DNA of 64,000 nucleotides from NCBI RefSeq assembly GCF_963677065.1, contig NZ_OY781872.1, positions 1,979,419-2,043,418 of the forward strand. The letters run 5' to 3'. Positions within the stretch are counted from its first letter, which is position 1, and the number at the start of each line of letters is the position of its first letter. The notes beneath the pieces were generated by a model. It saw nothing but the letters and a program-made list of their open reading frames with translations, searched no databases and was not told where the DNA came from. A program made the translations under genes and the position numbers. Shown one piece after another: positions 36,988 through 46,382 of this stretch. Source of the stretch: an uncultured Methanoregula sp. Lineage in GTDB: Archaea > Halobacteriota > Methanomicrobia > Methanomicrobiales > Methanospirillaceae.

Positions 36988-37332
36988 ATGGGAGATCCGG
37001 TAGATGAAGGACTGAAACTGATTCAGTCGAAGCCTGAAGGTGTTCTTCAGAGCGAGCTCTGGAAAGAGCTGGGTGTTGACAGCCGGAAATGTTCCCGGAT
37101 CGTCAAGAAACTTGAAGACAGCGGTCTCATCGAACGAATCGAGTTCAAGAAAGAGGGAATCAAGACCTACCTCCTGCGGGCAAAGCAGATGCCGGTCAAT
37201 CCCTGCGATCTTCTCGCCGGTGACGAGTTGATACCCTGTATCGGCTGCGAACTTGAGTGCATTGTGGAAGAGTGCCACCCGCTCATGGACTGGATGTACC
37301 AGCTGGCAATCGTCCAGCACACGGAAGAATAA
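36988..37332 (+). CDS. Winged-helix protein with C-terminal cysteine cluster
   Basis: A 114-residue protein with a MarR/B-block-like winged helix in the first 65 residues (VLQSELWKELGVDSRKCSRIVKKL) and, behind it, Cys73, Cys84, Cys87, Cys91 and Cys96 in the pattern C-x10-C-x2-C-x3-C-x4-C. The cysteines suggest an iron-sulfur cluster or zinc site, so redox- or metal-dependent DNA binding is possible (inference). GGGGTGA lies ahead of its ATG. It is 21 bases behind lsm. I recognise no named family. Confidence 0.75.
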   Translation: MGDPVDEGLKLIQSKPEGVLQSELWKELGVDSRKCSRIVKKLEDSGLIERIEFKKEGIKTYLLRAKQMPVNPCDLLAGDELIPCIGCELECIVEECHPLMDWMYQLAIVQHTEE

Positions 37333-37441
37333 TCTTTTTTCACCGTTGGGAGGATCATTTTTCATCCTCAACAACTATTTATCGCCCGGCCTTCCACCTG
37401 ATAATAGTGAGTTCCACGCAATTTTCTCCGGGAGATGCCCG

Positions 37442-39127
37442 ATGATATCAGTCCTGTTTATCGATGACAACACCGATCTTGTCATTCAGATCCGCACTTT
37501 TTTAGAAAAGACCGGGGACATGAAAGTGGAGCCTGCCCGCACCATCAAGCAGGGCATAGAGAAACTCAAAGGCCGCACGTTCGATGTCATCATCTCCTGC
37601 GAACAGACCGCCGATATAAACGGGATCGAGTTCGTTGCCGATATGAACGGGATCGAATTTTTAAAATATCTTAAGTCCCTTGGCATCACAACTCCTGTAA
37701 TCCTCCTCTCCCGGCGGGGCCAGAACAAGATCGTGCTCCAGGAAGTCAACAACGCAACCGAGCTGATCCTCCCCAAAGGAGGGGATATCCGGGCCCCGCT
37801 CTTTGAGATGGTCAATCTCGTCAAACAGACCATGCTCCGGAAGAAAGCCGAGCGGGATGTGAAAGTCCAGAACGAGCAGCTGGCAACCATCCTCTCGGCA
37901 ACCCCACTTGGCATATTCCAGATGCAGAACGGGATCCTCGGGTGGGTGAACCGCCCGTTCTTTACCATGCTCGGCACCGATGAGTCCGGACTTGTCGGGA
38001 AAAATTTCCGCACACTTTTCAGAACTGCCGAAGAGTACGAACAGGCCTGCAGGGAATTCCTGATCCGGCGGGATGCCGACGGACTCCTGCATGCGGATTG
38101 CAGGATTGTCAAAAAGGACGGATCGCTCCTTCCCTGCCATATCCAGGTCCAGCCGCTGGACTCCCGGGACGTAACAAAGGGCGGCACATTCGTTGTCACG
38201 GACAACTCCGAGCGGCAGAGGATGGCCGATCTGGTAAAAGAGAGCGAGGCCAAGTACCGCGAGATCCTCCAGAACTCCCAGAGCATCATCATTCGGATGG
38301 ATACCCGGGGGAACATCACGTTCTTCAACCACTATGCCCTGACGTTCTTCGATTATGCAAGCGAGGATGTGCTCGGCAAGAACGTTGTCGGGACGATCGT
38401 GCCGGCCAAGAGCCGGGTCCAGCACGATCTCTCGATGATGGTCAATGACATGGGTTTCAATGCCGAGGGATATGCCGTCAACGTGAACGAGAATATCCGG
38501 AGAAACGGCGACCATGTCTGGATTGCCTGGATCAACAAGGCCATACGGGACGAACACGGACATATTATCGAGATCCTCTGCATTGGTCACGACATTACCG
38601 ACCGGCGGCAGAAGGAGCGGGGGGAAGTGCGGATCAGCACGGATTCCTGGAAGGATACCGTGATCCTGGATACCGATGTGAAAGACGAAGTCTTCGATGC
38701 GGTCTTCCATATCTGCACGGAGATCTCTATCGAAGGCCGGGAAGGAAAGCCGGTCGGCACAACGTTTCTCATCGGCGATACGAAGAATGTGCTGGAGAAA
38801 TCCCGCCAGATCATCTTAAACCCGTTCGAAGGCCACCGGCCCGAGCTCCGTGTGGTGACAAATACCGATCTCAAGGAGAATATCAAGGCCCTTGCCCAGC
38901 TGGACGGCGCCTTCGTCATCACCGGGGATGGCTTTGTCGAAGCAGTGGGCCGCTACATCACCGTTGACACGTCCAATGTGTCGCTTCCCCCGGGCATGGG
39001 AACCCGGCACAACTCGGTTGCCGCGATAACGCAGGTGACCAATACCGTAGGAATCGTGGTCTCGCAGAGCGGCGGCGGGATCACCGTCTTCAGGCACGGG
39101 CAGATACTCAAGAAAGTTACGCTGTGA
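37442..39127 (+). CDS. Receiver-PAS-PAS protein with C-terminal diadenylate cyclase (c-di-AMP synthase) domain
   Basis: The 561 residues divide into a response-regulator receiver fold (1-125), PAS domains at about 145-260 and 268-390, and a C-terminal domain (about 412-555) that matches the DisA_N/DAC fold. DGA is at 488-490 and GTRH at 520-523, followed by VVSQSGGGITVF. These are the nucleotide-binding and catalytic motifs of enzymes that join two ATP into c-di-AMP. In the receiver the acidic pocket (D8, D9), S90 and K112 remain, but the phospho-acceptor position is Cys53 (ISCEQ), so normal phosphorylation looks impossible. GGGAGA precedes the ATG. It would be a cytoplasmic sensor that makes c-di-AMP. 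Domain assignment is from motif recognition. Confidence 0.82.
   Translation: MISVLFIDDNTDLVIQIRTFLEKTGDMKVEPARTIKQGIEKLKGRTFDVIISCEQTADINGIEFVADMNGIEFLKYLKSLGITTPVILLSRRGQNKIVLQEVNNATELILPKGGDIRAPLFEMVNLVKQTMLRKKAERDVKVQNEQLATILSATPLGIFQMQNGILGWVNRPFFTMLGTDESGLVGKNFRTLFRTAEEYEQACREFLIRRDADGLLHADCRIVKKDGSLLPCHIQVQPLDSRDVTKGGTFVVTDNSERQRMADLVKESEAKYREILQNSQSIIIRMDTRGNITFFNHYALTFFDYASEDVLGKNVVGTIVPAKSRVQHDLSMMVNDMGFNAEGYAVNVNENIRRNGDHVWIAWINKAIRDEHGHIIEILCIGHDITDRRQKERGEVRISTDSWKDTVILDTDVKDEVFDAVFHICTEISIEGREGKPVGTTFLIGDTKNVLEKSRQIILNPFEGHRPELRVVTNTDLKENIKALAQLDGAFVITGDGFVEAVGRYITVDTSNVSLPPGMGTRHNSVAAITQVTNTVGIVVSQSGGGITVFRHGQILKKVTL
37610..37663 (+). repeat. 27-base tandem duplication inside the receiver domain
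   Basis: Two adjacent 27-base units (37610-37636 and 37637-37663), each encoding a form of AD(I/M)NGIEF plus one residue, lie directly after the normal phospho-acceptor position. The frame is kept, adding nine residues to the receiver. The copies differ mainly at third positions and the last codons. Confidence 0.8.
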
Positions 39128-39421
39128 GAACGCCAAATTCTCACCCGGCAGTCCTGAACCTGCCTGCTCCGGCACAGGAACCTTCATTCTGCTTTCCATT
39201 TTTCTCGTCGAGTCCCGGCATAATCCCCCTGCTGTTCTCCCGTTGTACTTCGATTCGACGACCGGTTCCCCATACGGGTGATATTTACCCTTTTTTAACC
39301 GGATCTCTGCCCGAAGCCTCGTCGCGCATGGTTTTTTTGGGAATTTCACGAATCTGTCTTTTTAAAATCCATCCCAATCCCCTGTTTTGAGCCGGGTTCA
39401 GAGTATTATGGGTGGTTGCAT

Positions 39422-39444
39422 GCCAGTCTGGCCGAAAGACTGGC
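39422..39444. other. Hairpin upstream of the receiver-PAS chemoreceptor
   Basis: GCCAGTCT-GGCCGAA-AGACTGGC is a perfect 8-bp stem with a 7-base loop in the 432-base gap after the cyclase gene. No T-run follows, so it may be an operator or leader structure rather than a terminator. Elsewhere in 39128-39559 I see no gene. Confidence 0.4.
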
Positions 39445-39559
39445 GGATATCACAATCTTTCCTCGGAAAAATAATCCGGATACTATTTTCCGGTGCAGAT
39501 CAAGAGAGAAACAATAAAGACCGAAAACCCGAAATAGACAATTACGGACTGACCATCAC

Positions 39560-41740
39560 ATGAACCAGACCCTTAATGTACTTATTGTTGAGGACTCGCC
39601 CGACGATGCTACCCTTGTTGTCCTGGAACTCCAGAAAGGAGGACTTGTTGTTGCCCACGAGCGGGTCGAGACTGCCGAAGGAATGAAGGCTGCCCTTGCC
39701 CGCAAGTCCTGGGACGTCATTCTCTGCGATTACAATATCCCCAATTTCGGCGCCATGAAGGCGCTTGCCCTGGTCAAAGAGCTGGGCGTGAAACTCCCGT
39801 TCATTGTGCTGTCCGGGGTTGTGGGCGAGGAGACCGCAGTCAACACCATGCGGGCCGGTGCCCATGATTTCATTGTGAAAGGCCAGTACTCCCGGCTCGT
39901 CCCGGCCGTGAAACGCGAGATCGAGGAGTTCGAGAAGGAAAAGATTCAGGCAGAAAAGATAAAAAAACAGACCGAGGAAGCAAAGAAGCAGAAGCAGCTG
40001 GCTTTTACGATGATGATGCAGAACCCCCAGCCGCTCATCCTCGTGGATACCGATTACCACATAAAGATCGCCAACGATGCCTTCCTTGTCCTCTCCGGGA
40101 TAACCGAAGAGAAGCTCCAGAGCATGAGCATCCGGGATTTCAAGGTGCTGGAGAAGAGCGGCCACAACCTCCGCGAGGCTCTTGAAACAAAGAAAGGGGT
40201 GACTGGGGATGTCAAAGTCGAGTTCCCGACCGGTATCCATTACCTTGAACAGCACACCATCCCGCTTCTCGACAAAGACGGGGCAATCGTAGCCCTGATG
40301 GCGGTCTACAACGACAATACCGAGAAACGCAAAGTCGAAGCAGCTAAAGCGGAATTCACGCAATACCAGAGCGACTATTTCAAAACCCTGTCGGAAGATC
40401 TCACCATGATGGCCAGGGGCGACCTGAACTTCAAGCTGATCCTGCCCTCCCCCAATGCGAATACCCAGGCAGCGCATGACCAGTTCGTTGTCATCAACAG
40501 CATGATCGCAAAAGTGAGGGATGCGCTCCAGCTCATGATCTCGGATGCCGACATGCTTGCTGCAGCAGCCGTTGCGGGAAAGCTGAACACCCGGGCCGAT
40601 CCAACCCGGCACGAGGGGGATTATAGGAAGATCATTGTTGGCGTGAACAACACGCTCGATGCCGTTATCCGGCCGGTAAACGAAGCGCTCCGGATGTCGC
40701 AGGAATATGCCCGGCAGAACTTCTCCGCCCGCATGGATGACAACCTGCGGGTTGCCGGGGATTTCCTTGTATTCAAGGAAGCCCTCAACAGCATCGGCAT
40801 CTCCGTTTCCGCCGCGGTCAAAGGTGTCAACACCGAGACTGCCCGTCTTTCGGTCTCTGCACAGGAAGCCCTCAACAGCCTCAACGAGGTAGCGTCGGCA
40901 TCCGCCCATATCGCGTCCAATGCCCAGAAAGTCAATGAGAACGCTGACATGAGTGCCATGGGTGTCGAGCAGGTACTCAAGGCAATGGAGGACATGAATG
41001 CGGCAGTCGAGCAGGTCACCTCCAGCATGGAAGGCGTCTCCAACCAGGCCAAGCAGGCCAGCGATGCTTCAAAGACCGGAGCAGTCATTGCCGAAAATGT
41101 TGAGAACGGAATGGGGGACATTGCCAAATCCACGGGAACGGTATACGATATCGTTCACGATATCGAGACGCAGATGGCAAATATCTCCAAGATCGTGACG
41201 CTGATAAGCGATCTCGCCAACCAGACCAACCTGCTTGCCCTCAATGCAGCTATCGAGGCAGCAAGGGCCGGCGAGGCAGGCCGGGGATTTGCCGTTGTGG
41301 CAACCGAAGTCAAGTCCCTTGCGCAGGAATCCCGGGCCAGTGCTGAAAAGATCGAGGACATGATCTCCACGCTCAACAAATCCACCAGGGAAGCAGCGCT
41401 TGCCATGGACGATGCAAAGAACCAGGTGGTGAAGGGCACCCAGATGTCTGCAGAAGCGCTCGAAGCCTTCCGGAAGATCAAGATTGCCGCAGAAGGCGTG
41501 GCCAATGCAGCAGCTGAAGTGGCTGCGGCAAGCCAGGAGCAGGCCGCCACCGTCCAGGAGATTACGGCGAGCGTCCACGAGGTCAGCTCCAAGATCGAGA
41601 GCACGGCAAAAGAGGCAAGCAATGCTGCAGCGGCTGCCGAGGAAGCAACCGCTTCGGTGAGCGAAGTGAACCGGGTTGTTGAAAACGTCAACAAGATTGC
41701 AGACAACGTATCCCGTGAGATGGCAAAGTTCACCATCTGA
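39560..41740 (+). CDS. Receiver-PAS methyl-accepting chemotaxis protein
   Basis: A soluble signalling protein of 726 residues. An intact receiver (1-125) has the acidic pair in VEDSPDD and the phospho-acceptor Asp in ILCDYNIP. A Lys/Glu-rich helix leads into one PAS domain (about 145-260) of the same subfamily as the four in the chemoreceptor at the left edge. HAMP-like repeats follow (about 270-410), then a methyl-accepting coiled coil with [16 protein letters not shown]. No membrane segment is present. The receiver suggests that a histidine kinase adjusts receptor output; the receiver-kinase gene downstream is one candidate. Confidence 0.9.
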   Translation: MNQTLNVLIVEDSPDDATLVVLELQKGGLVVAHERVETAEGMKAALARKSWDVILCDYNIPNFGAMKALALVKELGVKLPFIVLSGVVGEETAVNTMRAGAHDFIVKGQYSRLVPAVKREIEEFEKEKIQAEKIKKQTEEAKKQKQLAFTMMMQNPQPLILVDTDYHIKIANDAFLVLSGITEEKLQSMSIRDFKVLEKSGHNLREALETKKGVTGDVKVEFPTGIHYLEQHTIPLLDKDGAIVALMAVYNDNTEKRKVEAAKAEFTQYQSDYFKTLSEDLTMMARGDLNFKLILPSPNANTQAAHDQFVVINSMIAKVRDALQLMISDADMLAAAAVAGKLNTRADPTRHEGDYRKIIVGVNNTLDAVIRPVNEALRMSQEYARQNFSARMDDNLRVAGDFLVFKEALNSIGISVSAAVKGVNTETARLSVSAQEALNSLNEVASASAHIASNAQKVNENADMSAMGVEQVLKAMEDMNAAVEQVTSSMEGVSNQAKQASDASKTGAVIAENVENGMGDIAKSTGTVYDIVHDIETQMANISKIVTLISDLANQTNLLALNAAIEAARAGEAGRGFAVVATEVKSLAQESRASAEKIEDMISTLNKSTREAALAMDDAKNQVVKGTQMSAEALEAFRKIKIAAEGVANAAAEVAAASQEQAATVQEITASVHEVSSKIESTAKEASNAAAAAEEATASVSEVNRVVENVNKIADNVSREMAKFTI

Positions 41741-41896
41741 CGAGCGCGACGTGCGGGAACTGCCGCAGGGCAGACGATACCCGCCATATTCTTTACCCCT
41801 CTGTCCGCAGATGACTCCGGGCGGCCCTGAACCGAAACGGGATGCAGGAGGATGTTGCCGGGCCGGCTGCCTCTTTCACCTTCCGGGAGATATCCT

Positions 41897-43078
41897 ATGA
41901 CATATGACAGTGCACTGCTCCTCATCGACGATGATCCCGAGTTCCTGAATGTAAGTGTCCATTTTCTCAAAGAGCGCGGTTTCCGGGATATAACAACAAC
42001 CCGGTCCTCAAAGGAAGCCCTCGCCCTCATCGGCACCCGGACTTTCGATGTCATTATCGCCGATTACGAGCTGCCCCCCGGGCAGAACAGCATCCATCTC
42101 TTAAAGACGCTGAAATCTCTGGGGAACGATACCCCGTTCATCATCTTCACGGGAAAGAGCCGGGAGGAGGTTGCAATCGAGGCGCTCAATAACGGTGCGG
42201 CCTATTACCTCCAGAAAGGCATTGAGATCGAGGTCCAGTACACAGAGCTCCACAACATGATCATGCAGCTTGCCGAGAAGAAACGGGCCAAGGAGCGGGT
42301 CCTGCGGCAGGAAGTTGAACTGCGGTTGAAGAATGAGGAACTCGAGTCGTTCTGCTATTCCATATCCCATGACCTGCGGGCCCCGCTCCGGGTGATCGAC
42401 GGTTATTGTGCGTTTATCCTGGCTACCTCGGGAAGCACCCTGGACCCGTCAGTCCTGAACTATTTACAGGGAATCCAGGGTGCGAGTACCAGGATGAACA
42501 CCATGATCGAGAGCCTGCTCAAATTCTCCCGCGCCGGGAGGCTTGCGCTCGACTGCCAGGAAGTGAACCTCTCAAAGATCGCATGGGAGATCATAGCCCC
42601 TCTCCGGGAGCATAACCCGGATCGACAGGTGACGGTGGACATTGAAGACGGGATGGTGGTACATGCGGACCGGACCCTCATTTCCATGGCTCTGCAGAAC
42701 CTGATCGATAATGCCTGGAAATACACCGGAAAGACGAGCCCGGCCGAGATCTCCATCCGTATGAAAAAAGACAACGGACTCGCGATTATCACTATCCGCG
42801 ACAACGGGGCCGGGTTCGATGCTGCAAATGCTGAAAATCTCTTCCACCCGTTCACCCGTTTCCATACGGAGTCCGAGTTCCCGGGCACCGGCATAGGGCT
42901 TGCCACCGTGCACCGGATCATCGAGCGTCATGGCGGGCGCATCTGGGCAGAGAGCCAGGCGGGAAACGGGGCCTTGTTCTCGTTCACCCTTCCGGTCTGC
43001 AGGAATCTGCCGGCCAGGAACCCCGACGCTGGTGAGTGCCCGCAGGGAGGCCCGGAAACGTGTGCTGCAAATAAATGA
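41897..43078 (+). CDS. Hybrid response regulator-histidine kinase
   Basis: A 393-residue cytoplasmic protein with an N-terminal receiver (1-120; DDDPEF acidic pair, phospho-acceptor in IIADYELP), a HisKA domain with the phospho-accepting His in SISHDLRAPLR, and a HATPase_c domain with NLIDNAWKYTG (N box), RDNGAGFD (G1) and GTGIGLA (G2). This order, receiver before kinase, is common in methanogens. The start at 41897 is preceded by GGGAGATAT; an earlier GTG or ATG would add residues that look non-coding. It lies 156 bases after the receiver-PAS chemoreceptor, whose receiver it might phosphorylate (inference). Confidence 0.92.
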   Translation: MTYDSALLLIDDDPEFLNVSVHFLKERGFRDITTTRSSKEALALIGTRTFDVIIADYELPPGQNSIHLLKTLKSLGNDTPFIIFTGKSREEVAIEALNNGAAYYLQKGIEIEVQYTELHNMIMQLAEKKRAKERVLRQEVELRLKNEELESFCYSISHDLRAPLRVIDGYCAFILATSGSTLDPSVLNYLQGIQGASTRMNTMIESLLKFSRAGRLALDCQEVNLSKIAWEIIAPLREHNPDRQVTVDIEDGMVVHADRTLISMALQNLIDNAWKYTGKTSPAEISIRMKKDNGLAIITIRDNGAGFDAANAENLFHPFTRFHTESEFPGTGIGLATVHRIIERHGGRIWAESQAGNGALFSFTLPVCRNLPARNPDAGECPQGGPETCAANK

Positions 43079-43105
43079 TCCCGTTTTTATTATTATGGCA
43101 ATGCG

Positions 43106-44215
43106 TCAGCCGTTCCAGCTGCGGTTCTCTTTCAGGCAGGAAGAGAGTTCAGCAAGCAGCGGGGCAATCTCCGGTTCACCGGATAATCTCCTGGTCATGA
43201 GTTCGGCAAGGGATCCGTTTTCGATCCTCTGTTTAATCACGGGCAGGTACCGGCGCTCGTCAGCGGTTGCATTCTCCCATGCCGCGGAGTACAGCTTCTC
43301 AAGCTCCGGCCTGAGTTCTTCGGTTCCCTTCCGGATTGCCTGATCAATTTGGTCGATCAGGACTCGCTCGTCTGCCTCAAGGGAGAGATCCCTGCACCGG
43401 ACAAGGGATCTGACAAAGGCGCAGACAGCCATATCCGAATGGATACATTCCTGCTCATCCAGGGCTTTTATCTCCAGGCAGTTCCGGGAGAACCGGATGA
43501 TGAGCCCCGAGGAGTTGACCCACTCCTCGCAGAGGATGCCCGCGTCACGCTCCCGCAATGCGGAATAGACCTCTTCCTGTGCTGTGCGATAATCGGCCAC
43601 ACTCCGGATCTCCCGGGGCAGGATGTTGTTGCAGATCTGCGGGATCTCCTTCTGGTTCTCCCGGTAATAGATGAGCCGGTTGTCGCAGGAGCCGGTAAGG
43701 TGCCCTTCCACCATAGGGGAGGACGCCGTGACCGCGATGAGGTACGGGAGGAGGGAGCGGATCCGGTTGTGGGTTCTTACCAGATCCCGCTCGCTATCAT
43801 ACGAAAGATTGATCTGGAGGGCCTGGATGTTCAGCCAGCCGTGCTGCCGGATAGTGAAGAGCCGGTCATAGACTTCGTAGTATTCGCCTTCATCATGATC
43901 CCAGACACAGGTCTCATCCAGCCTGAGCGTCGGGTGCATTCCAAGACCGAGGAGCTGGTACTGATCCGGAAAAATGTGATAGAATTTACTAATACCGCGC
44001 TGGATCCGGGTTTCCAGGTCCAGAAGATCCATGGCAGGAGCTCGCGGTACGAATTCGAGTACCGTCTTCTGGAGCTCCTTTCCAAGGTTCACATCGCCAA
44101 AGGGAATCTCGCTCTCGAACCTGCCGCAGATGGATTTGAGGATCCGGTCCGAGACCGGGAGGGGCCGGAAGCGGCTGTCGTTGATCGAGTACTCGTGCTC
44201 GGTGCCGATGGTCAT
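43106..44215 (-). CDS. GCS2-type carboxylate-amine ligase (glutamate-cysteine ligase family 2)
   Basis: Predicted ATP-dependent ligase joining a carboxylate, often glutamate, to an amine. The 369 residues start with IGTEHEYSI, the metal/ATP-binding Glu block of the GCS2 family, and include LLGLGMHPTL, GWLNIQALQINLSY and a C-terminal helical region. Relatives include bacterial YbdK-type enzymes. It is the last gene of a four-gene minus-strand operon with a YkgJ cluster protein, a RimK-like ATP-grasp and an RLAN-like protein; only three bases separate it from the previous stop. Two ligases of different fold in one operon indicate a dedicated peptide or metabolite pathway (inference). Confidence 0.83.
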   Translation of the reverse strand: MTIGTEHEYSINDSRFRPLPVSDRILKSICGRFESEIPFGDVNLGKELQKTVLEFVPRAPAMDLLDLETRIQRGISKFYHIFPDQYQLLGLGMHPTLRLDETCVWDHDEGEYYEVYDRLFTIRQHGWLNIQALQINLSYDSERDLVRTHNRIRSLLPYLIAVTASSPMVEGHLTGSCDNRLIYYRENQKEIPQICNNILPREIRSVADYRTAQEEVYSALRERDAGILCEEWVNSSGLIIRFSRNCLEIKALDEQECIHSDMAVCAFVRSLVRCRDLSLEADERVLIDQIDQAIRKGTEELRPELEKLYSAAWENATADERRYLPVIKQRIENGSLAELMTRRLSGEPEIAPLLAELSSCLKENRSWNG

Positions 44216-44218
44216 GGA

Positions 44219-44716
44219 TCAGAGGTACTGTCGCGGGATCTTCGCAACGAGCTCGGTCTCCGGCTCTTCGATTTGGCAGATGACATCCAGTTCATCCTGC
44301 GGGAGGTGTGCTACAAGGTGCGTGATGTGGGTGACTGCCGCATTGTACTGCTGCTCATAAGCCTCCGGCACATCCTTGAGAAGGCGGACAATGGGGCAGA
44401 TGCTCTCGAACTTGAGGAATATCTCGATCGTATCCCCTTTCACATCGAACGTGAAAGGGCCTGCCCGGCAGGTCTCCGGTTTGATGGCATGGATCTGGCA
44501 TCTCCCGTTCTTCTGCAGGGTGCATTCCCCGTTCTCCTTTGACCGGACAAAGCGGTACCCGTCTTTTCCAATACAGTGGGCAAAGTCGCCTCCTTTCAGG
44601 ATGATTGCAATACGTTCGGAACTCAGCGGGGGCTGTGCGCCGTCGCAGCAGTGCCCTCCGCAGGTGTGGCAGATCTCTTCTGCCTTCAAAAGCCAGTTGT
44701 CGGTCATGGTATTCAC
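44219..44716 (-). CDS. YkgJ-family cysteine-cluster protein
   Basis: A 165-residue member of the YkgJ/UPF0153 zinc- or iron-binding family. The conserved cysteines are seen in CHTCGGHCC near the N-terminus, then GECTLQKNGRCQIH and KPETCRAGPF, plus ESICPIV. Some relatives are linked to metal transfer or protein modification, but the role is unknown here. The GTG at 44716 overlaps the TGA of the ATP-grasp gene (GTGA), favouring it over the ATG at 44707. Its place between two amide ligases suggests it supplies a metal site or acts on the same product. Confidence 0.85.
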   Translation of the reverse strand: MNTMTDNWLLKAEEICHTCGGHCCDGAQPPLSSERIAIILKGGDFAHCIGKDGYRFVRSKENGECTLQKNGRCQIHAIKPETCRAGPFTFDVKGDTIEIFLKFESICPIVRLLKDVPEAYEQQYNAAVTHITHLVAHLPQDELDVICQIEEPETELVAKIPRQYL

Positions 44717-45585
44717 GCGGGTAACAGGTGGGAGACGATCTGTTCGAATACCCTTGGGTAGCAGTCGTCTTCCCCGCTCTCGATGGATGGGTTGTCGTTC
44801 ACTTCGATCACGTAGGCATCGCCATTGTTGTTCTTGATATCAACGCCATACAGCCCCCGGCCTATGGCATTGGCGGCATCGATCCCGAGCTGGATCACGT
44901 GCGGGGGGACTGCTTCGGGAGGCACGCTCTCGACCCCGCAGTAGACGATATGCCCGTTCACGGAAGCCTGGATCTTGAACGTGACCGAGGGGATGGTATA
45001 TTTACAGATATAGAGGAGTTTCCCGTCAAGGACGCCGACCCGCCAGTCGTATTTGCTCTCGATGTACTGCTGGACCACGATCCAGTCCGAGAGCCGGTTG
45101 AACCGGTGGGCAACCCGGAAGAATTCAGCAATATTGCTGACCTTCTCGACCCGGAGCGAGAACGAGGTGGAGGGTTCCTTGAGGATGAGGGGGGTGCCGA
45201 GTTCATCGAACAGGCGGGTGACGCACTCCACGTTGAGATCCTGTCTGGACAAGAAAACCGTTTTGGGGAGCGAGACGCCCCGCCGGATCAGGTGCGAGTA
45301 CATGTTGATCTTGTCCCCGCAGATCTGGATGGACTGAGGGTCGTCGATGACCGGGATATTGTAAAAACTTGCCATCCGGGCTGCCACATAGGTCACGTTC
45401 ATCGGGTCGGTCCGGGCCCGGATGAAGAGGGCATCCATCTTTTTTATCTTGTTGATGTCCACGGGAAAGAGGAATTCCGCGTGGTGGCCCAGGTTCTCGG
45501 CAACGTCCCGGCACCGGATTAAGGCATTGAGCTGCTCGGAGTTCGAGAGCGTCTTGCGGTCGACAAAGATGCCAAGCCTGCTCAT
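44713..45585 (-). CDS. RimK-like ATP-grasp amide ligase
   Basis: A 290-residue ATP-grasp enzyme that should activate a carboxylate as acyl phosphate and join it to an amine, as RimK does with glutamate. An N-terminal Rossmann-like part (RLGIFVDRKTLSNSEQ) is followed by the ATP-grasp fold: PLILKEPSTSFS, WRVGVLDGKLLYICKY, and the metal-ligand segment YVIEVNDNPSIE with Glu and Asn. The ATG overlaps the upstream stop by four bases and its stop overlaps the next start. The substrate is unknown; RimK, LysX and tetrahydromethanopterin/F420 glutamate ligases are the closest types. Confidence 0.87.
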   Translation of the reverse strand: MSRLGIFVDRKTLSNSEQLNALIRCRDVAENLGHHAEFLFPVDINKIKKMDALFIRARTDPMNVTYVAARMASFYNIPVIDDPQSIQICGDKINMYSHLIRRGVSLPKTVFLSRQDLNVECVTRLFDELGTPLILKEPSTSFSLRVEKVSNIAEFFRVAHRFNRLSDWIVVQQYIESKYDWRVGVLDGKLLYICKYTIPSVTFKIQASVNGHIVYCGVESVPPEAVPPHVIQLGIDAANAIGRGLYGVDIKNNNGDAYVIEVNDNPSIESGEDDCYPRVFEQIVSHLLPA

Positions 45586-46382
45586 AGGAACTCCTGGTGG
45601 GAGATATAGGCATTCAGAAGCGCCCGCTCTTCAGCAGACATCCGCGTGTACTTTGTCGGGGAGAGTGACGAGAGCCGGAACTGGTTTTTGCTCTGCACCA
45701 TCACGATTGTCACAAGCGGCATGGCAAAGAGGCTGTACACATCCCGGGCTATGGCGTTGATGGCTTCGGATCCGGTGGTGGTCCTGCCGAAGACCGAGAT
45801 GCAGTGCCGGATCTCGGCATTATCGGGAAGTTTCTGGTAGCAGAACGGGTACTTGCCCTTGTTGGTGATGTGCTTGATGGCTTCCTTTGCTTTCTCGTTG
45901 TCATTCACCACAAAGTAATCGGAGGTTGTGGCAAAGTAGTTCAGGCCGTACAGGATGGAGGGGAGGGGGGCGTAACCCTGCGAGATCTCCCAGTCGCAGA
46001 TCGGGATGCCGGCAAGGTCTGCCCGTTCCAGGCAGACCGGTACCACATAGGCATCGAGCACGGATCGGCTTGCAGGCCGGACCTCTTTTCCTTCCAGTTC
46101 ATGCCGGAGGATGGTGTAATACGGCTCAGTTTTGTAAAAGTAACTCTCGCTGATGATATGGACCGTACCGTCCCGCCAGATGGCGACCTGCGAGTCCTTG
46201 AGAAGCGCCTGCTCTTTTTTTGCTGACAGCCGGCCGTTATGTTTCTTTGGCAGGAGACCGGCCGGTCCGGGTCCGGCCGCAGACTCGTAGTCTGCGTGGG
46301 GGACGAGCGGGACGCAGGAGAAGACAACTTCCCCATCCATCAGGTTGCAGGCCTGGGGGTATTCACCCGGTCTATTGTTCAT
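45582..46382 (-). CDS. RLAN-like protein of the RimK-like ligase operon
   Basis: About 266 residues from the ATG at 46382, or 252 from the Met at 46340. The middle has YFYKTEPYYTILRHELEGKE followed by VLDAYVVPVCLERA, which resembles the RLAN domain usually fused to the N-terminus of RimK-like ATP-grasp proteins; here it is a separate chain directly upstream of the ATP-grasp gene with a four-base overlap. I infer that the two form one ligase complex. The remaining C-terminal half (INAIARDVYSLFAMPLVTIVMVQ and a basic end) is not recognised. An in-frame TTG at 46457 is an unlikely start. Confidence 0.62.
   Translation of the reverse strand: MNNRPGEYPQACNLMDGEVVFSCVPLVPHADYESAAGPGPAGLLPKKHNGRLSAKKEQALLKDSQVAIWRDGTVHIISESYFYKTEPYYTILRHELEGKEVRPASRSVLDAYVVPVCLERADLAGIPICDWEISQGYAPLPSILYGLNYFATTSDYFVVNDNEKAKEAIKHITNKGKYPFCYQKLPDNAEIRHCISVFGRTTTGSEAINAIARDVYSLFAMPLVTIVMVQSKNQFRLSSLSPTKYTRMSAEERALLNAYISHQEFL

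Noticed and set aside
39542..40909. Long minus-strand frame opposite the receiver-PAS chemoreceptor
   Set aside because: It is antisense to receiver and PAS motifs that are clearly coding, and its own translation resembles nothing.
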